DNA from: Phyllobacterium endophyticum
Lineage (GTDB): Bacteria; Pseudomonadota; Alphaproteobacteria; Rhizobiales; Rhizobiaceae
Direction of reading: 5' to 3'
NCBI RefSeq assembly: GCF_003010935.1
Contig: NZ_PGGN01000004.1
Span: 310,001 to 374,000 of the forward strand
Length of the DNA stretch: 64,000 nucleotides
The translations under genes and the position numbers were made by a program. Positions 1 to 8,110 of the stretch are shown in pieces; position 1 is the first letter of the stretch; each line of letters begins with the position of its first letter. The notes beneath the pieces were generated by a model that was not told where the DNA came from, searched no databases, and was given only the letters and a program-made list of their open reading frames with translations.

Positions 1-1638
1 ACTTTGGTCAGAGCGTTCATTGCGACTGGGGAACTCGTTCAAGGTCTTGCCGATCGGGAGTTCGATAAGACAGGCGCTGACGACGTGTCCATGATTCAGG
101 ATGCGGGCGCCAAGCTCCTGCTCGGGCAGGCCCAGGCCATACTGCAATCATGGCGGAACGGGTTTGACGGATTATTGCCGCTGCCAGAGAACTGGCGCAC
201 CACATTGAGGCATCTGGATAGCGGCGAACCCGTGCGGATGAAGCGGGGAGAGGGCTACGCTTTTTACGCGCTTTATCCCGAAACCTACATCGAAGCGGCA
301 TCAAAGTCGAAATTGACGCCTGAAGCGATCGTTATCGGGATAAGAAGTATCGGTCTCGGACTTGCAGCTCTCGTCTGTGCAACAATCGGGGCTCGGCCCG
401 CGTACTCGCTCCGGCCGGTCGGAAATCCCTACGAGCGATGCGTGCGGCTCACATCGAAGCTCTCGCGGTGCATACTCGCCAATCCCCGCGCCGATTTCGC
501 CGTCGTCGATGAGGGGCCGGGGTTGTCGGGGAGTTCCTTTGGCAGTGTTGCAGACTGGCTGGAGGCCAACGGGGTGGCCCCCAATCGAATTCATTTCTTC
601 CCAAGCCACGCCTGCGATCCTGGACCCCATGCAAGTGCGCCGCACCGGATGCGCTGGAAACAAAGGCCACGTCACGTGGTCGGGTTCGACGACGCCATTC
701 TCAATTCCCCGTCTCACGAGCATCGCCTCCAAACATGGGTAACCGATCTTGTTGGAAGTGCGAATTGGTCGCGTCGCGACTTATCCGGCGGAGCATGGCG
801 TTCCGTTCGGTATAGTGATCCCTCACTCTGGCCCCCGAGCTATAGCCAGATGGAAAAACGCAAGTTCCTGATGCAGGCAGAAGGTGGTGCGTGGCATGTG
901 AAGTTTGCGGGTCTGCATGAAAGTGCGCACAAGGCGCAAAGAGGCTCTCTACTTGCTGAAGCCGGGTTCAGTCCGAAGATTGCCGGCGCCTGTTACGGTT
1001 TCATCGTGGAAAGATGGGCCGATGGTGCCAGTCTGGACAGTGTGAATGTGCGCAAACGCAAGATGGTAGATCATCTTGGCAGATACCTGAGCTTTCGAGC
1101 GCGCCATCTTCCGGCACCCGGCGGGGGTGCATCGATCCAGATGTTGTGCGACATGGCTGTATTCAACGTTGAAAAAGCGGTTGGCGCCAAGTCAGCGGAA
1201 AAGCTTCGTCCGCTGATTGGCTCGCCCGATCGGCTTTGCCGGAACTTGCACAGGGTCGATACGGATAATCGGCTGCATCCCTGGGAATGGCTGATTACGG
1301 GGGATCAGAATTTGCTCAAGACCGACGCGCTCGATCACAGTAGCGCCCATGATCTGGTCGGTTGCCAGGATGTCGCCTGGGACGTCGCTGGCGCCTGCGT
1401 CGAATTCGACCTTTCGAGCGGGGAACGGCAACGCCTTGCTGAACTCATCGCACAGGAGGTGGACTGTGATTTGCGCGATCATGTACTCGATGTATTCGAG
1501 GCCTGTTATCTCGGGTTTCAGATTGGGCTGTGGTCGCAGGCAAGTGCAATAGCCGATGGCGCCGAAAGACCGCGCATCGAAGGCACTATCAAGCGGTACC
1601 TGACGCGGTTGCGACAATTCTCGGATCGGCTCGACTGA
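1..1638 (+). CDS. PRTase-like / kinase-like protein of unknown function (5' truncated by window edge)
   Basis: The reading frame is open from the first base, so the true start is probably upstream of the window; a TTG at 4 is only the first possible start codon here. Around residues 160-185 there is a stretch reading VVDEGPGLSGSSF, which resembles the PRPP-binding loop of type I phosphoribosyltransferases. The C-terminal half has a segment (KFLMQAEGGAWHVKFAG, then FIVERWADG) that loosely resembles aminoglycoside-phosphotransferase/kinase-like proteins. No signal peptide or membrane segment is visible. It ends 29 bases before the convergent small HhH gene. I do not recognise a named family; a nucleotide- or sugar-phosphate-related role is only inference. 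Confidence 0.7.
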   Translation, partial: TLVRAFIATGELVQGLADREFDKTGADDVSMIQDAGAKLLLGQAQAILQSWRNGFDGLLPLPENWRTTLRHLDSGEPVRMKRGEGYAFYALYPETYIEAASKSKLTPEAIVIGIRSIGLGLAALVCATIGARPAYSLRPVGNPYERCVRLTSKLSRCILANPRADFAVVDEGPGLSGSSFGSVADWLEANGVAPNRIHFFPSHACDPGPHASAPHRMRWKQRPRHVVGFDDAILNSPSHEHRLQTWVTDLVGSANWSRRDLSGGAWRSVRYSDPSLWPPSYSQMEKRKFLMQAEGGAWHVKFAGLHESAHKAQRGSLLAEAGFSPKIAGACYGFIVERWADGASLDSVNVRKRKMVDHLGRYLSFRARHLPAPGGGASIQMLCDMAVFNVEKAVGAKSAEKLRPLIGSPDRLCRNLHRVDTDNRLHPWEWLITGDQNLLKTDALDHSSAHDLVGCQDVAWDVAGACVEFDLSSGERQRLAELIAQEVDCDLRDHVLDVFEACYLGFQIGLWSQASAIADGAERPRIEGTIKRYLTRLRQFSDRLD

Positions 1639-1667
1639 CTCATCAGGGACAATGAGCTCTGGATGGA

Positions 1668-1931
1668 TCATTCCCGCGAATGCGCCACAGAACTGTGTTT
1701 TCTGGTGCGGCTGAACTTCCTGATTGCCGACCGGATCAGCTTGACGGATCGGGGTCCAACTCCAGGGAGCTTCAGGAGCTCGGCATTCTTTTTGCCCGAA
1801 AGCTGGCTCATTCGATCGATCCCACTCATCGACAAGGATCGTGCAATCCATCCAGGCAGGCAATCGTGCAGCAAGAGATCTTCGTCATCTTGCCATAAAT
1901 TTTGCATTCCCATTTGAGACGTCCGCGGCAT
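1668..1931 (-). CDS. Small helix-hairpin-helix protein
   Basis: An 87-residue protein. I chose the ATG at 1931 because an AAAGGAA ribosome-binding site lies just upstream and a stress-type promoter precedes it; the frame is open further upstream but that part overlaps the promoters. Residues about 30-75 (ARSLSMSGIDRMSQLSGKKN, then LLKLPGVGPRSVKLIRSAI) form a typical helix-hairpin-helix with the LPGVGP hairpin, similar to the alpha-CTD/RuvA type of DNA-binding HhH. The tail is basic. It is divergent from the GH13 gene at 2163 and shares a 230-bp promoter region with it. A DNA-binding or nucleoid role under stress is plausible but not shown. Confidence 0.65.
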   Translation of the reverse strand: MPRTSQMGMQNLWQDDEDLLLHDCLPGWIARSLSMSGIDRMSQLSGKKNAELLKLPGVGPRSVKLIRSAIRKFSRTRKHSSVAHSRE

Positions 1932-1965
1932 GTGTTCCTTTGCCGGCTGCTCGGATTTGCGATCG

Positions 1966-1990
1966 AACTGTTTTGACGGGCGTCTGTTCC
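1966..1990 (-). promoter_or_regulatory. Stress-type (EcfG/RpoE2-like) promoter, minus strand
   Basis: On the minus strand GGAAC (1990-1986) is followed after 16 bases by AGTT (1969-1966). This matches the alphaproteobacterial general-stress consensus GGAAC-N16-17-cGTT. It lies 35 bases upstream of the ATG of the HhH gene at 1931. Confidence 0.6.
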
Positions 1991-2097
1991 CGGAGAAATG
2001 AAAATTCCGGCGATAGGTCCCAGGTATTCCCCTGATGAAAGAACTGCTGGGCACAGTTTTGATCGAACTTAGGGTCACCCGGTTTTTCGCCCTCGCG

Positions 2098-2122
2098 GGA
2101 ACTTGCTGGTGACACGTCCGTT
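2098..2122 (+). promoter_or_regulatory. Stress-type (EcfG/RpoE2-like) promoter before the GH13 operon
   Basis: GGAAC (2098-2102), 16 bases, then CGTT (2119-2122): a perfect match to the EcfG consensus. It overlaps the upstream-most possible start of the GH13 frame (2103), which argues for the later GTG start at 2163. Confidence 0.75.
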
Positions 2123-2162
2123 TAGCCATTCCTTGGAAGGAAATCACAGGAGACAATCAGGA

Positions 2163-3806
2163 GTGCCGAACAGGAGCAGCACCTGGTACGAAGAGGCCGT
2201 GATTTACAGCATTGATGTCGAGAAGTTTGCCGATGGAAATGGCGATGGCATCGGGGACTTCGTCGGGCTCACGGAGAAGCTGACCTATCTGTCAGAACTC
2301 GGCATCACTTGCATCTGGCTTCTGCCCTTCTACCGCAGCCCCGACCGCGACAATGGCTATGATGTCAGCGATTTTTATTCCATCAATCCAAAGGTCGGCA
2401 CGCTCGACGACTTCCTGAAATTTCTGCACAGCGCTGGAGAACACGGCATACGGGTGATAATCGATCTGGTCGTCAATCACACGTCCGACCAGCACCCCTG
2501 GTTTCAGGCAGCGCGGCGGGACGACCAGACGCGGTATCGCGACTACTACATCTGGACCAGCGATCCTCCCCCCGTCGCGGCGGGCGCGAAATCGATCTTT
2601 CCAGGCGAAGTCGATAGTCTCTGGACATATGACGAGGTTGCCCGCGCCTACTATTTTCATCACTTCTATGATTTTCAGCCGGAGCTGAATGCCGCAAATC
2701 CCGACGTTCGCGAAGAAGTGCTGCGGATCGTGGACTACTGGATTGCATTTGGTGTCAGCGGCTTCCGGTTGGATGCGGCCCCGCTGATCATCGCAAACAA
2801 GGGGCTGGAACATGCCAACCCCCGCGACCCGCATGGCATTCTCCGGCAAATAGGTGCCTACCTGCAGAGCCGCCGGCCAGGCGGCGTCATTCTCGGGGAA
2901 GTTAATCTGCCGCCCGAAGACTCCGATGCTTTCTTTGGCGAGGGTGATCAACTTCAGCTCCTTCTCAACTTCATGCTGGCTTGCTATGTCTTCGCTGGCT
3001 TGGCGAAAGAGAACGCTGACATCATCAACCAGGGCCTGAGCCTCCTTCCCGAGCCTCCGCCGGGCTGCGGGTGGGTGAATTTTCTCCGCAATCTGGACGA
3101 ACTCGACTTCTCAAGGGTACCGCCGGACTTGAAGCAAGCGGTGTTTGAGGTCTTTGCGCCGAAGGAGGACATGCAGGTCTTCGGACGCGGAGTTCGACGT
3201 CGTGTCGCACCCATGTTGAATGGAGATCGGCGCCGGATCGAATTGGCCCTCAGCATCGTGTTCTCCCTGAGGGGACCGCCGATGATCGTGTACGGAGACG
3301 AGATTGGGATCGGCGAGGACCTCTCACAACCCGGGCGAAACTCCGTGCGGGTTCCGATGCAATGGTCGACCGAGAAGAACGGTGGGTTTTCCAGCGCAAA
3401 CGCCGGAAAGCTGTGTCAGCCAGTCATCACCGAGGGGCCGTTTTCCTTTGAAAGGGTGAACGTCGCAGATCAGCAAAAGGATGCCGACTCCCTCTTGAAC
3501 AGGGTTAAACGGTTTATTCGCATGCGCCGCATGCAGCCGATCTTTACAAAGGGGCGACCGGTGAGACTGAGCGCAGGCGATCCCGCAGTTCTGGTGCATG
3601 GTTTCGAAGATGCAGGCGACCTTCTTTTGCTCGTACACAACCTGTCTGGACGAAAAATCGAGACAGAGATCGATTTCGGCGGAATGCAGCCTAAGCGCTT
3701 CCGCGACCTTTTGAACGAGGTCGAACACGACATCGCCAAAAAGCCGCGCCTGGTATTGGAACCATATGCCTATCGCTGGCTGATTTCGCAGGGCAATGGA
3801 TCATGA
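2163..3806 (+). CDS. Trehalose-synthase-like GH13 alpha-amylase family protein
   Basis: A 547-residue GH13 protein of the TreS type (maltose/trehalose interconversion). The GTG start at 2163 is preferred: an AGGAGA ribosome-binding site precedes it and a perfect EcfG-type promoter lies at 2098-2122. GH13 motifs are visible: [20 protein letters not shown] with nucleophile D204, GEVN with acid E246, and FLRNLDELD with D312. The last motif is normally RNHDE; here the conserved transition-state histidine is Leu311. It has no C-terminal maltokinase, unlike the TreS at 13465. The stop overlaps the next gene by 4 bases (ATGA), so the pair is translationally coupled. The catalytic triad is intact, but specificity may differ from true TreS. 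Confidence 0.85.
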   Translation: MPNRSSTWYEEAVIYSIDVEKFADGNGDGIGDFVGLTEKLTYLSELGITCIWLLPFYRSPDRDNGYDVSDFYSINPKVGTLDDFLKFLHSAGEHGIRVIIDLVVNHTSDQHPWFQAARRDDQTRYRDYYIWTSDPPPVAAGAKSIFPGEVDSLWTYDEVARAYYFHHFYDFQPELNAANPDVREEVLRIVDYWIAFGVSGFRLDAAPLIIANKGLEHANPRDPHGILRQIGAYLQSRRPGGVILGEVNLPPEDSDAFFGEGDQLQLLLNFMLACYVFAGLAKENADIINQGLSLLPEPPPGCGWVNFLRNLDELDFSRVPPDLKQAVFEVFAPKEDMQVFGRGVRRRVAPMLNGDRRRIELALSIVFSLRGPPMIVYGDEIGIGEDLSQPGRNSVRVPMQWSTEKNGGFSSANAGKLCQPVITEGPFSFERVNVADQQKDADSLLNRVKRFIRMRRMQPIFTKGRPVRLSAGDPAVLVHGFEDAGDLLLLVHNLSGRKIETEIDFGGMQPKRFRDLLNEVEHDIAKKPRLVLEPYAYRWLISQGNGS

Positions 3807-4795
3807 CGCTTGTTGGTTACCACGCCTCCCATGAACAATTTTCGCCGAGCGAACTCCTGTCCTATGTCCAGGCCGCGGAGGCAGCAGGCTTCGGAGCGGT
3901 AATGTCCTCTGATCATCTGACTCCCTGGAGCGAGCGACAGGGCCAGTCAGGATTTGCCTGGGCCTGGCTGGGTGCGGCGTTGCAGGTTACCCAAGCCATT
4001 CCGTTCGGGATTATCACGGTTCCGTCGGGATGGCGCTATCACCCGGTGGTGACAGCCCAGGCAGCCGCAACAATCGCCGAGATGTTTCCCCGCCGGTTCC
4101 CGTGGATGGCGGTTGGCAGCGGGCAGGCCATGAATGAACACGTTACCGGCGAGCGCTGGCCCTCAAAGCGGGAGCGGAATGAACGGCTTCAGGCAGCCGT
4201 GGAAACCATCCGCGATTTGTGGTCGGGTAAGCTGGTCAGCCGCGACGAATCTATCAAGGTCGACGAGGCGCGCATTTACACCCTTCCCGGGGAACTACCC
4301 CGCCTTGTCGCGGGGGCCTTGTCGCCGGAGACAGCAAGATGGGCGGGAAGCTGGGCCGACGCGCTGATTACAGTCAACCAAACTCCGGAGAAACTCAAGG
4401 AGATCGTGGAGGCCTTCAGACGTGGAGGTGGCCAGGGCAAGCCGCTCTACCTGCAGGCGCATGTGTCTTATGCCTCTTCCGAGGAAGAGGCGCGGGCGAA
4501 TGCCTTCGATCAGTGGCGGAGTAACGCGGTGACGGCAGCGGTTTCGGAAACCCTGCGTCTACCCGAGGAATTCGATCAGGCATGTGCCAAGGTGCGGCCG
4601 GAGGATATGGATCAGCATGTGCGCATCTCTTCCGACATATCTCAGCATGTCGAGTGGCTTAGAGCCGATGCGGCCATGGGTTTCGAGCAGATCTACGTCC
4701 ATAATGTCGGCCGCAACCAGCGGGAATTTATCGAGGCTTTCGGACGGCAGGTCCTCCCGAAGTTCGATGCGCTCGAGTGCGGCAAGTCAACTTGA
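3803..4795 (+). CDS. LLM-class flavin-dependent oxidoreductase (non-F420 type)
   Basis: A 330-residue member of the bacterial luciferase-like (LLM) TIM-barrel superfamily. The opening VGYHASHEQFSPSELLSYVQ, the SSDHLTPW segment and the GSGQAMNEHVTG stretch are typical of the subgroup annotated as probable non-F420 flavin oxidoreductases, often found in rhizobial stress and trehalose clusters. The substrate is unknown. It overlaps the upstream GH13 gene by ATGA and is followed after 49 bases by the permease gene, suggesting one operon driven from the 2098 promoter. Confidence 0.8.
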   Translation: MTLVGYHASHEQFSPSELLSYVQAAEAAGFGAVMSSDHLTPWSERQGQSGFAWAWLGAALQVTQAIPFGIITVPSGWRYHPVVTAQAAATIAEMFPRRFPWMAVGSGQAMNEHVTGERWPSKRERNERLQAAVETIRDLWSGKLVSRDESIKVDEARIYTLPGELPRLVAGALSPETARWAGSWADALITVNQTPEKLKEIVEAFRRGGGQGKPLYLQAHVSYASSEEEARANAFDQWRSNAVTAAVSETLRLPEEFDQACAKVRPEDMDQHVRISSDISQHVEWLRADAAMGFEQIYVHNVGRNQREFIEAFGRQVLPKFDALECGKST

Positions 4796-4844
4796 TCGTT
4801 GCTCGACGTTGTTCAAGCCGGGATTCGCACTGAGACGGAGGCCC

Positions 4845-6617
4845 ATGACAACACAACAGATATTGGCTTTCACGGTGATCGGCCTGATGATGGCTGCATT
4901 TGTGTGGGGGCGCATCCGCTACGATGTGGTGGCGATGTGTTCGCTGCTGATGGCCATCGCTCTCGGAGTGGTTCCTTTCAGCGTCGCTTTCAGCGGGTTC
5001 AGCGATGAGATCGTTATTATCGTCGGCAGCGCGCTCGTCGTCAGTGCGGGGGTGGCGCGTTCCGGCCTTGTGGAGGCAGCGGTACAGCGCTTCGTGCCGC
5101 AATTGTCCTCCGTAAGGGGGCAACTTGCCGTGCTCGTGATCGTTGTGACGCTTTTGTCGGCGTTTGTGAAGAATATCGGCGCGCTCGCTATCATGATCCC
5201 CGTTGCCTTCCAGTTCGCCCGTCGCTCCAATGTTTCGGCGTCGGTGTTTCTCATGCCCATGGCTTTTGGAGCCCTGATAGGCGGACTCATGACCCAGGTT
5301 GGCACTTCGCCGAACATCGTGGTTTCGCGTGTGCGCGCAGAGATGGTTGGCGAGCGCTTTTCGATGTTCGATTTCACCCCGGTCGGCGCAACGCTCGCTG
5401 TCGTAGGCATCATCTATCTCGTCGTGTTCTACCGGCTGGTACCGGAGAGGACGCGGGAAACAGCCTCGACCGACGAAGCGATAGAAATACGCAATTATGT
5501 CTCGGAGGCTGCGGTAGCGAAGGGTTCGGCGGCAGTCGGCAAGACGGTGACAGATCTCGTCAAGCCTGCAGAAGGCGGGGCGATGGTGACATCGATCGTT
5601 CGGGCCGATCACCGCGTTACGCCGCTACCCGATTCCGTGCTCGCCGAAGGAGACGTTCTGGTACTTGAAGGCAATCCTCATGCGCTCGACGCCATCGTGA
5701 CCAGCGGAAAGCTGAAGCTGTCAAGCGATCGCTCGCCGTTGGACAAGGAGCGGTCATCTGAAATCGAATCCATAGAAGCGGTCATCGGCCAACGTTCGCC
5801 ATTGATCGATACGTCGGCACAACGCCTTGCAATGTTCGATCGCTACAATGTCAACCTGCTTGCCGTCAGCCGCCATGGCGAAAGGATAAAGGAGCGCCTC
5901 GGCGAAATCAGGTTCCGGTTCGGCGATGTCATTGTGCTGCAAGGACAAAGCAATGTGTTGCCGACACTGCTGCGCGAGTTTGGCTGCCTGCCCCTGGCGA
6001 AACGCACGATCATGCTGGGCAGCGTCAGGCGTGGGCTCATTCCATTGTTCATCTTGATTGCAGCCATCGGAACGACCGCATTCGGCTTGCTTCCCGTATC
6101 CATCGCATTCTTTGCAGGTGCAGTTGCGATGGTCGTATTTCGCGCCATTCCTCTCGGCGAAGTTTATACGGCGATCGATGGCCCGATACTGATCATGCTG
6201 GCGACGCTCATTCCTGTCAGCGACGCCTTGAGGGCGACAGGCGGCACCGATCTGATCGCGCAGTGGCTCACCCATATAGCGCACCAGTTGCCGCCCTTCG
6301 GCGCGTTAGGCTTGATACTGATGGCAGCGATGGCAGTTACGCCTTTTCTGAACAATGCCGCGACCGTTCTGGTCATGGCACCGATTGCCACAAGCTTTGC
6401 GAGCACGCTTGGCTTCCGGCCCGAGGCGTTTCTGATGGCGGTCGCGATCGGCGCCGGCTGTGATTTCCTGACGCCGATAGGGCATCAATGCAATACGCTG
6501 GTGATGGGACCGGGTGGCTACAGGTTCAGCGATTATCCGCGCCTGGGCTTGCCTCTATCGGTGATCATAGTGCTTACCGCAGTACCGGCACTGATGCTCT
6601 TCTGGCCACTGAAATAA
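4845..6617 (+). CDS. SLC13-type (DASS) permease with two TrkA-C domains
   Basis: A 590-residue inner-membrane transporter. The ATG at 4845 is chosen because GGAG precedes it and the protein then starts with a first membrane helix (ILAFTVIGLMMAAFVWG); the longer frame from 4584 runs through the LLM gene. The N-terminal half has several helices, including FVKNIGALAIMIPVAF and a TQVGTSPNIVVSR loop typical of the Na+/sulfate-dicarboxylate family. Residues about 205-380 hold two RCK_C (TrkA-C) regulatory domains, each with a GDVLVLEG/GDVIVLQG strand. More helices and a second LNNAATVLVMAPIA hairpin follow. The family moves sulfate, dicarboxylates or similar anions; substrate not deducible. Confidence 0.85.
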   Translation: MTTQQILAFTVIGLMMAAFVWGRIRYDVVAMCSLLMAIALGVVPFSVAFSGFSDEIVIIVGSALVVSAGVARSGLVEAAVQRFVPQLSSVRGQLAVLVIVVTLLSAFVKNIGALAIMIPVAFQFARRSNVSASVFLMPMAFGALIGGLMTQVGTSPNIVVSRVRAEMVGERFSMFDFTPVGATLAVVGIIYLVVFYRLVPERTRETASTDEAIEIRNYVSEAAVAKGSAAVGKTVTDLVKPAEGGAMVTSIVRADHRVTPLPDSVLAEGDVLVLEGNPHALDAIVTSGKLKLSSDRSPLDKERSSEIESIEAVIGQRSPLIDTSAQRLAMFDRYNVNLLAVSRHGERIKERLGEIRFRFGDVIVLQGQSNVLPTLLREFGCLPLAKRTIMLGSVRRGLIPLFILIAAIGTTAFGLLPVSIAFFAGAVAMVVFRAIPLGEVYTAIDGPILIMLATLIPVSDALRATGGTDLIAQWLTHIAHQLPPFGALGLILMAAMAVTPFLNNAATVLVMAPIATSFASTLGFRPEAFLMAVAIGAGCDFLTPIGHQCNTLVMGPGGYRFSDYPRLGLPLSVIIVLTAVPALMLFWPLK

Positions 6618-6714
6618 GCTGCAAGCGCGGCATCATCGAGACCCGTTCATTCGCCATTCATATTGAGGAATTATTTTCTCGTAAACGGGGGCATGTTGAA
6701 AGGAGGTATGTCAA

Positions 6715-7035
6715 ATGTCGCTAAAATCAGGACTTTCTGCACTTGTGCTTCTGGGCGGATTGGTTTCTTTCGGCACCCCCGCCTGGTCGTCCCCGATAAT
6801 GCTTGTGGGAGGCTCACCGGAAGTGTCGGGTTCAGTTGAGCAAGTTGGTTGGCGCTGCGGTCGCGGATGGCATATGAACCGTTGGGGGCGTTGCGTACCC
6901 AATCGAAGAGTCATGCGTTGTGGCCCTGGCAGGCACATGAACCGCTTCGGCGACTGTGTCCGGAACCGTCCGGCATATCGAGTGTGCCCACGCGGTTTTC
7001 ACTTAACGCGGCGCGGGTTTTGCGTACCCAATTAG
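6715..7035 (+). CDS. Small secreted Cys-rich repeat protein (GCG_CRPN-like)
   Basis: A 106-residue protein behind a very strong AAAGGAGG ribosome-binding site. It has a signal peptide (helix ALVLLGGLVSFGTPAWS, likely cleaved near residue 25). The mature part holds three tandem repeats of about 22 residues, pattern C-G-x-G-x-H-x-N-x-x-G-x-C-x-x-N, with six cysteines in all. This matches small periplasmic proteins of rhizobia described as GCG_CRPN prefix-to-repeats. The function of the family is unknown. The first two repeats are close; the third is more divergent (CPRGFHLTRRGFCVPN). No EcfG-type promoter was found in the 97-base gap upstream. Confidence 0.75.
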   Translation: MSLKSGLSALVLLGGLVSFGTPAWSSPIMLVGGSPEVSGSVEQVGWRCGRGWHMNRWGRCVPNRRVMRCGPGRHMNRFGDCVRNRPAYRVCPRGFHLTRRGFCVPN

Positions 7036-7050
7036 CGGTGTATTCTTGAG

Positions 7051-7072
7051 CTGGCGCCCTCAGAGGCGCCAG
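7051..7072. terminator. Hairpin after the Cys-rich repeat gene
   Basis: A perfect 8-bp stem (CTGGCGCC / GGCGCCAG) with a 6-base loop lies 16 bases after the stop codon at 7035. No T-run follows, so it is either a weak terminator or an mRNA-stabilising hairpin. Confidence 0.45.
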
Positions 7073-7162
7073 CGTTGCGAAACAGATCGATAGAGGGTCC
7101 GAGCATCGCCCTCCGGCAGTGAGAGCCGTTATCCGCGCCGGCTCAACCGCGACCGGCCTCCC

Positions 7163-7187
7163 GGAACAAACAATCCGAATGATTGTT
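7163..7187 (+). promoter_or_regulatory. Stress-type promoter before the DUF2231 gene
   Basis: GGAAC (7163-7167), 16 bases, TGTT (7184-7187). It ends 23 bases before the ATG at 7211, with a GGAGG ribosome-binding site in between. Confidence 0.65.
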
Positions 7188-7210
7188 TCGACGTTTTCAG
7201 GCTGGAGGCA

Positions 7211-7729
7211 ATGACAATGGCACGTGAACTTTTGGGCTTGGCGACGACGGCCAAGATCGGAGGACATCCAATACACCCGATGCTCATCCCATTTCCTATC
7301 GCGTTTCTTGTTGCAGCTTTTTTATGTGACCTCGCTTATTGGATTTTAGCGGAAGCATTTTGGGCTGATGCGTCCGTTTGGGCTATCGGAAGTGCACTTG
7401 TGTTTTCTCTTGCGGCCGCGGTCGCAGGACTGGCGGATTTCTTCGGCAATCCGGCTATTCGCGCCTTAACTACGGCTTGGCAGCACATGATCGGGAACAT
7501 CGTTGCGGTGTTGCTGTCATTAGGAAATTTCGCCCTGCGTTTGAGCCAAGGCTCAAGTGAAGCAGTGCTGCCCTGGGGCTTCGCCCTGTCGGCAGTCGTT
7601 GTCCTGCTTCTCCTCTACACAGGGTGGAAGGGCGGCGATCTCGTCTACCGCCACCGCGTCGGCATGCATCCTGAGGCTACAAAAGAAAATACTGAACAAG
7701 TCCCGAGCAGGCGAACGGCAATACCTTGA
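7211..7729 (+). CDS. DUF2231 family membrane protein
   Basis: A 172-residue integral membrane protein with about four hydrophobic segments. The N-terminal IGGHPIHPMLIPFPIAFL is the characteristic motif of DUF2231, followed by DLAYWI, AAAVAGLADF and WKGGDLVYRHRVGM segments. The conserved histidines suggest metal or haem contact, but the family role is unknown. A GGAGG ribosome-binding site precedes the ATG. The gene carries its own EcfG-type promoter, so it is probably stress-induced. Confidence 0.8.
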   Translation: MTMARELLGLATTAKIGGHPIHPMLIPFPIAFLVAAFLCDLAYWILAEAFWADASVWAIGSALVFSLAAAVAGLADFFGNPAIRALTTAWQHMIGNIVAVLLSLGNFALRLSQGSSEAVLPWGFALSAVVVLLLLYTGWKGGDLVYRHRVGMHPEATKENTEQVPSRRTAIP

Positions 7730-7798
7730 TGCATTAGCACTTCGACGTGGGGAAACAGCGCCTGTTCATCGGGGAAGTGGCGGAGTTCATGGTATCAG

Positions 7799-7978
7799 TC
7801 AATCATCCGCGTCGGATCGATCCGTATCGCCATTCTGGAACATGCGCCGTTTCCTTTTGGCTTTGGGGACCTCGACGGGCGTCGCAGGACCATTTGGCAC
7901 AGCTGTGGCGCCGATCGAGGCTACCCTGTCCGTGTTTTCCTGTTCTTTCGTGCTGTCATTCGACCGGTCGTCGTCCAT
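7799..7978 (-). CDS. Small hydrophilic protein, 59 residues
   Basis: A short gene on the minus strand, below the usual length cut-off for ORF calling. It begins with ATG at 7978 behind a near-perfect AGGAGG ribosome-binding site and ends in TGA at 7799. The product is very acidic at the N terminus (MDDDRSNDSTKEQE), has a basic patch KAKRKRRMF near residue 40 and ends in DRSDADD; it looks disordered. A stress-type promoter with a slightly weaker -35 (GAAAC-N16-AGTT, 8028-8004) lies 26 bases upstream, in the same layout as neighbouring genes. It is divergent from the small membrane protein at 8111. No family recognised. Confidence 0.6.
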   Translation of the reverse strand: MDDDRSNDSTKEQENTDRVASIGATAVPNGPATPVEVPKAKRKRRMFQNGDTDRSDADD

Positions 7979-8003
7979 TTGTCTTCCTCCTGGTTAGCAT
8001 ACG

Positions 8004-8028
8004 AACTCCGCAACCGGTTGATTGTTTC
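8004..8028 (-). promoter_or_regulatory. Weaker stress-type promoter, minus strand
   Basis: On the minus strand GAAAC (8028-8024), 16 bases, AGTT (8007-8004). One base of the -35 differs from GGAAC. The position relative to the ATG at 7978 matches the other sites in the island. Confidence 0.4.
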
Positions 8029-8060
8029 AACTGATGTAGGGCGCGCTGTGCCATTTATTC

Positions 8061-8085
8061 GGAACGAAATTCGATGCGAGCGGTT
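8061..8085 (+). promoter_or_regulatory. Stress-type promoter before the 79-residue membrane protein
   Basis: GGAAC (8061-8065), 16 bases, GGTT (8082-8085), ending 25 bases before the ATG at 8111. Confidence 0.65.
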
Positions 8086-8110
8086 CAACCTCTCACAGGA
8101 GGAATGCGAC

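Noticed and set aside
4728-5612. Minus-strand frame of 294 codons
   Set aside because: Antisense to the SLC13-type permease; composition rich in His/Arg as expected of a shadow frame.
7163-7195. GGAAC with CGTT at 7192-7195
   Set aside because: The spacer to that CGTT is 24 bases; the TGTT at 7184-7187 (16 bases) is the fitting -10.
7747-8034. Plus-strand frame of 95 codons
   Set aside because: Opposite the 59-residue gene, which has the better ribosome-binding site and promoter.
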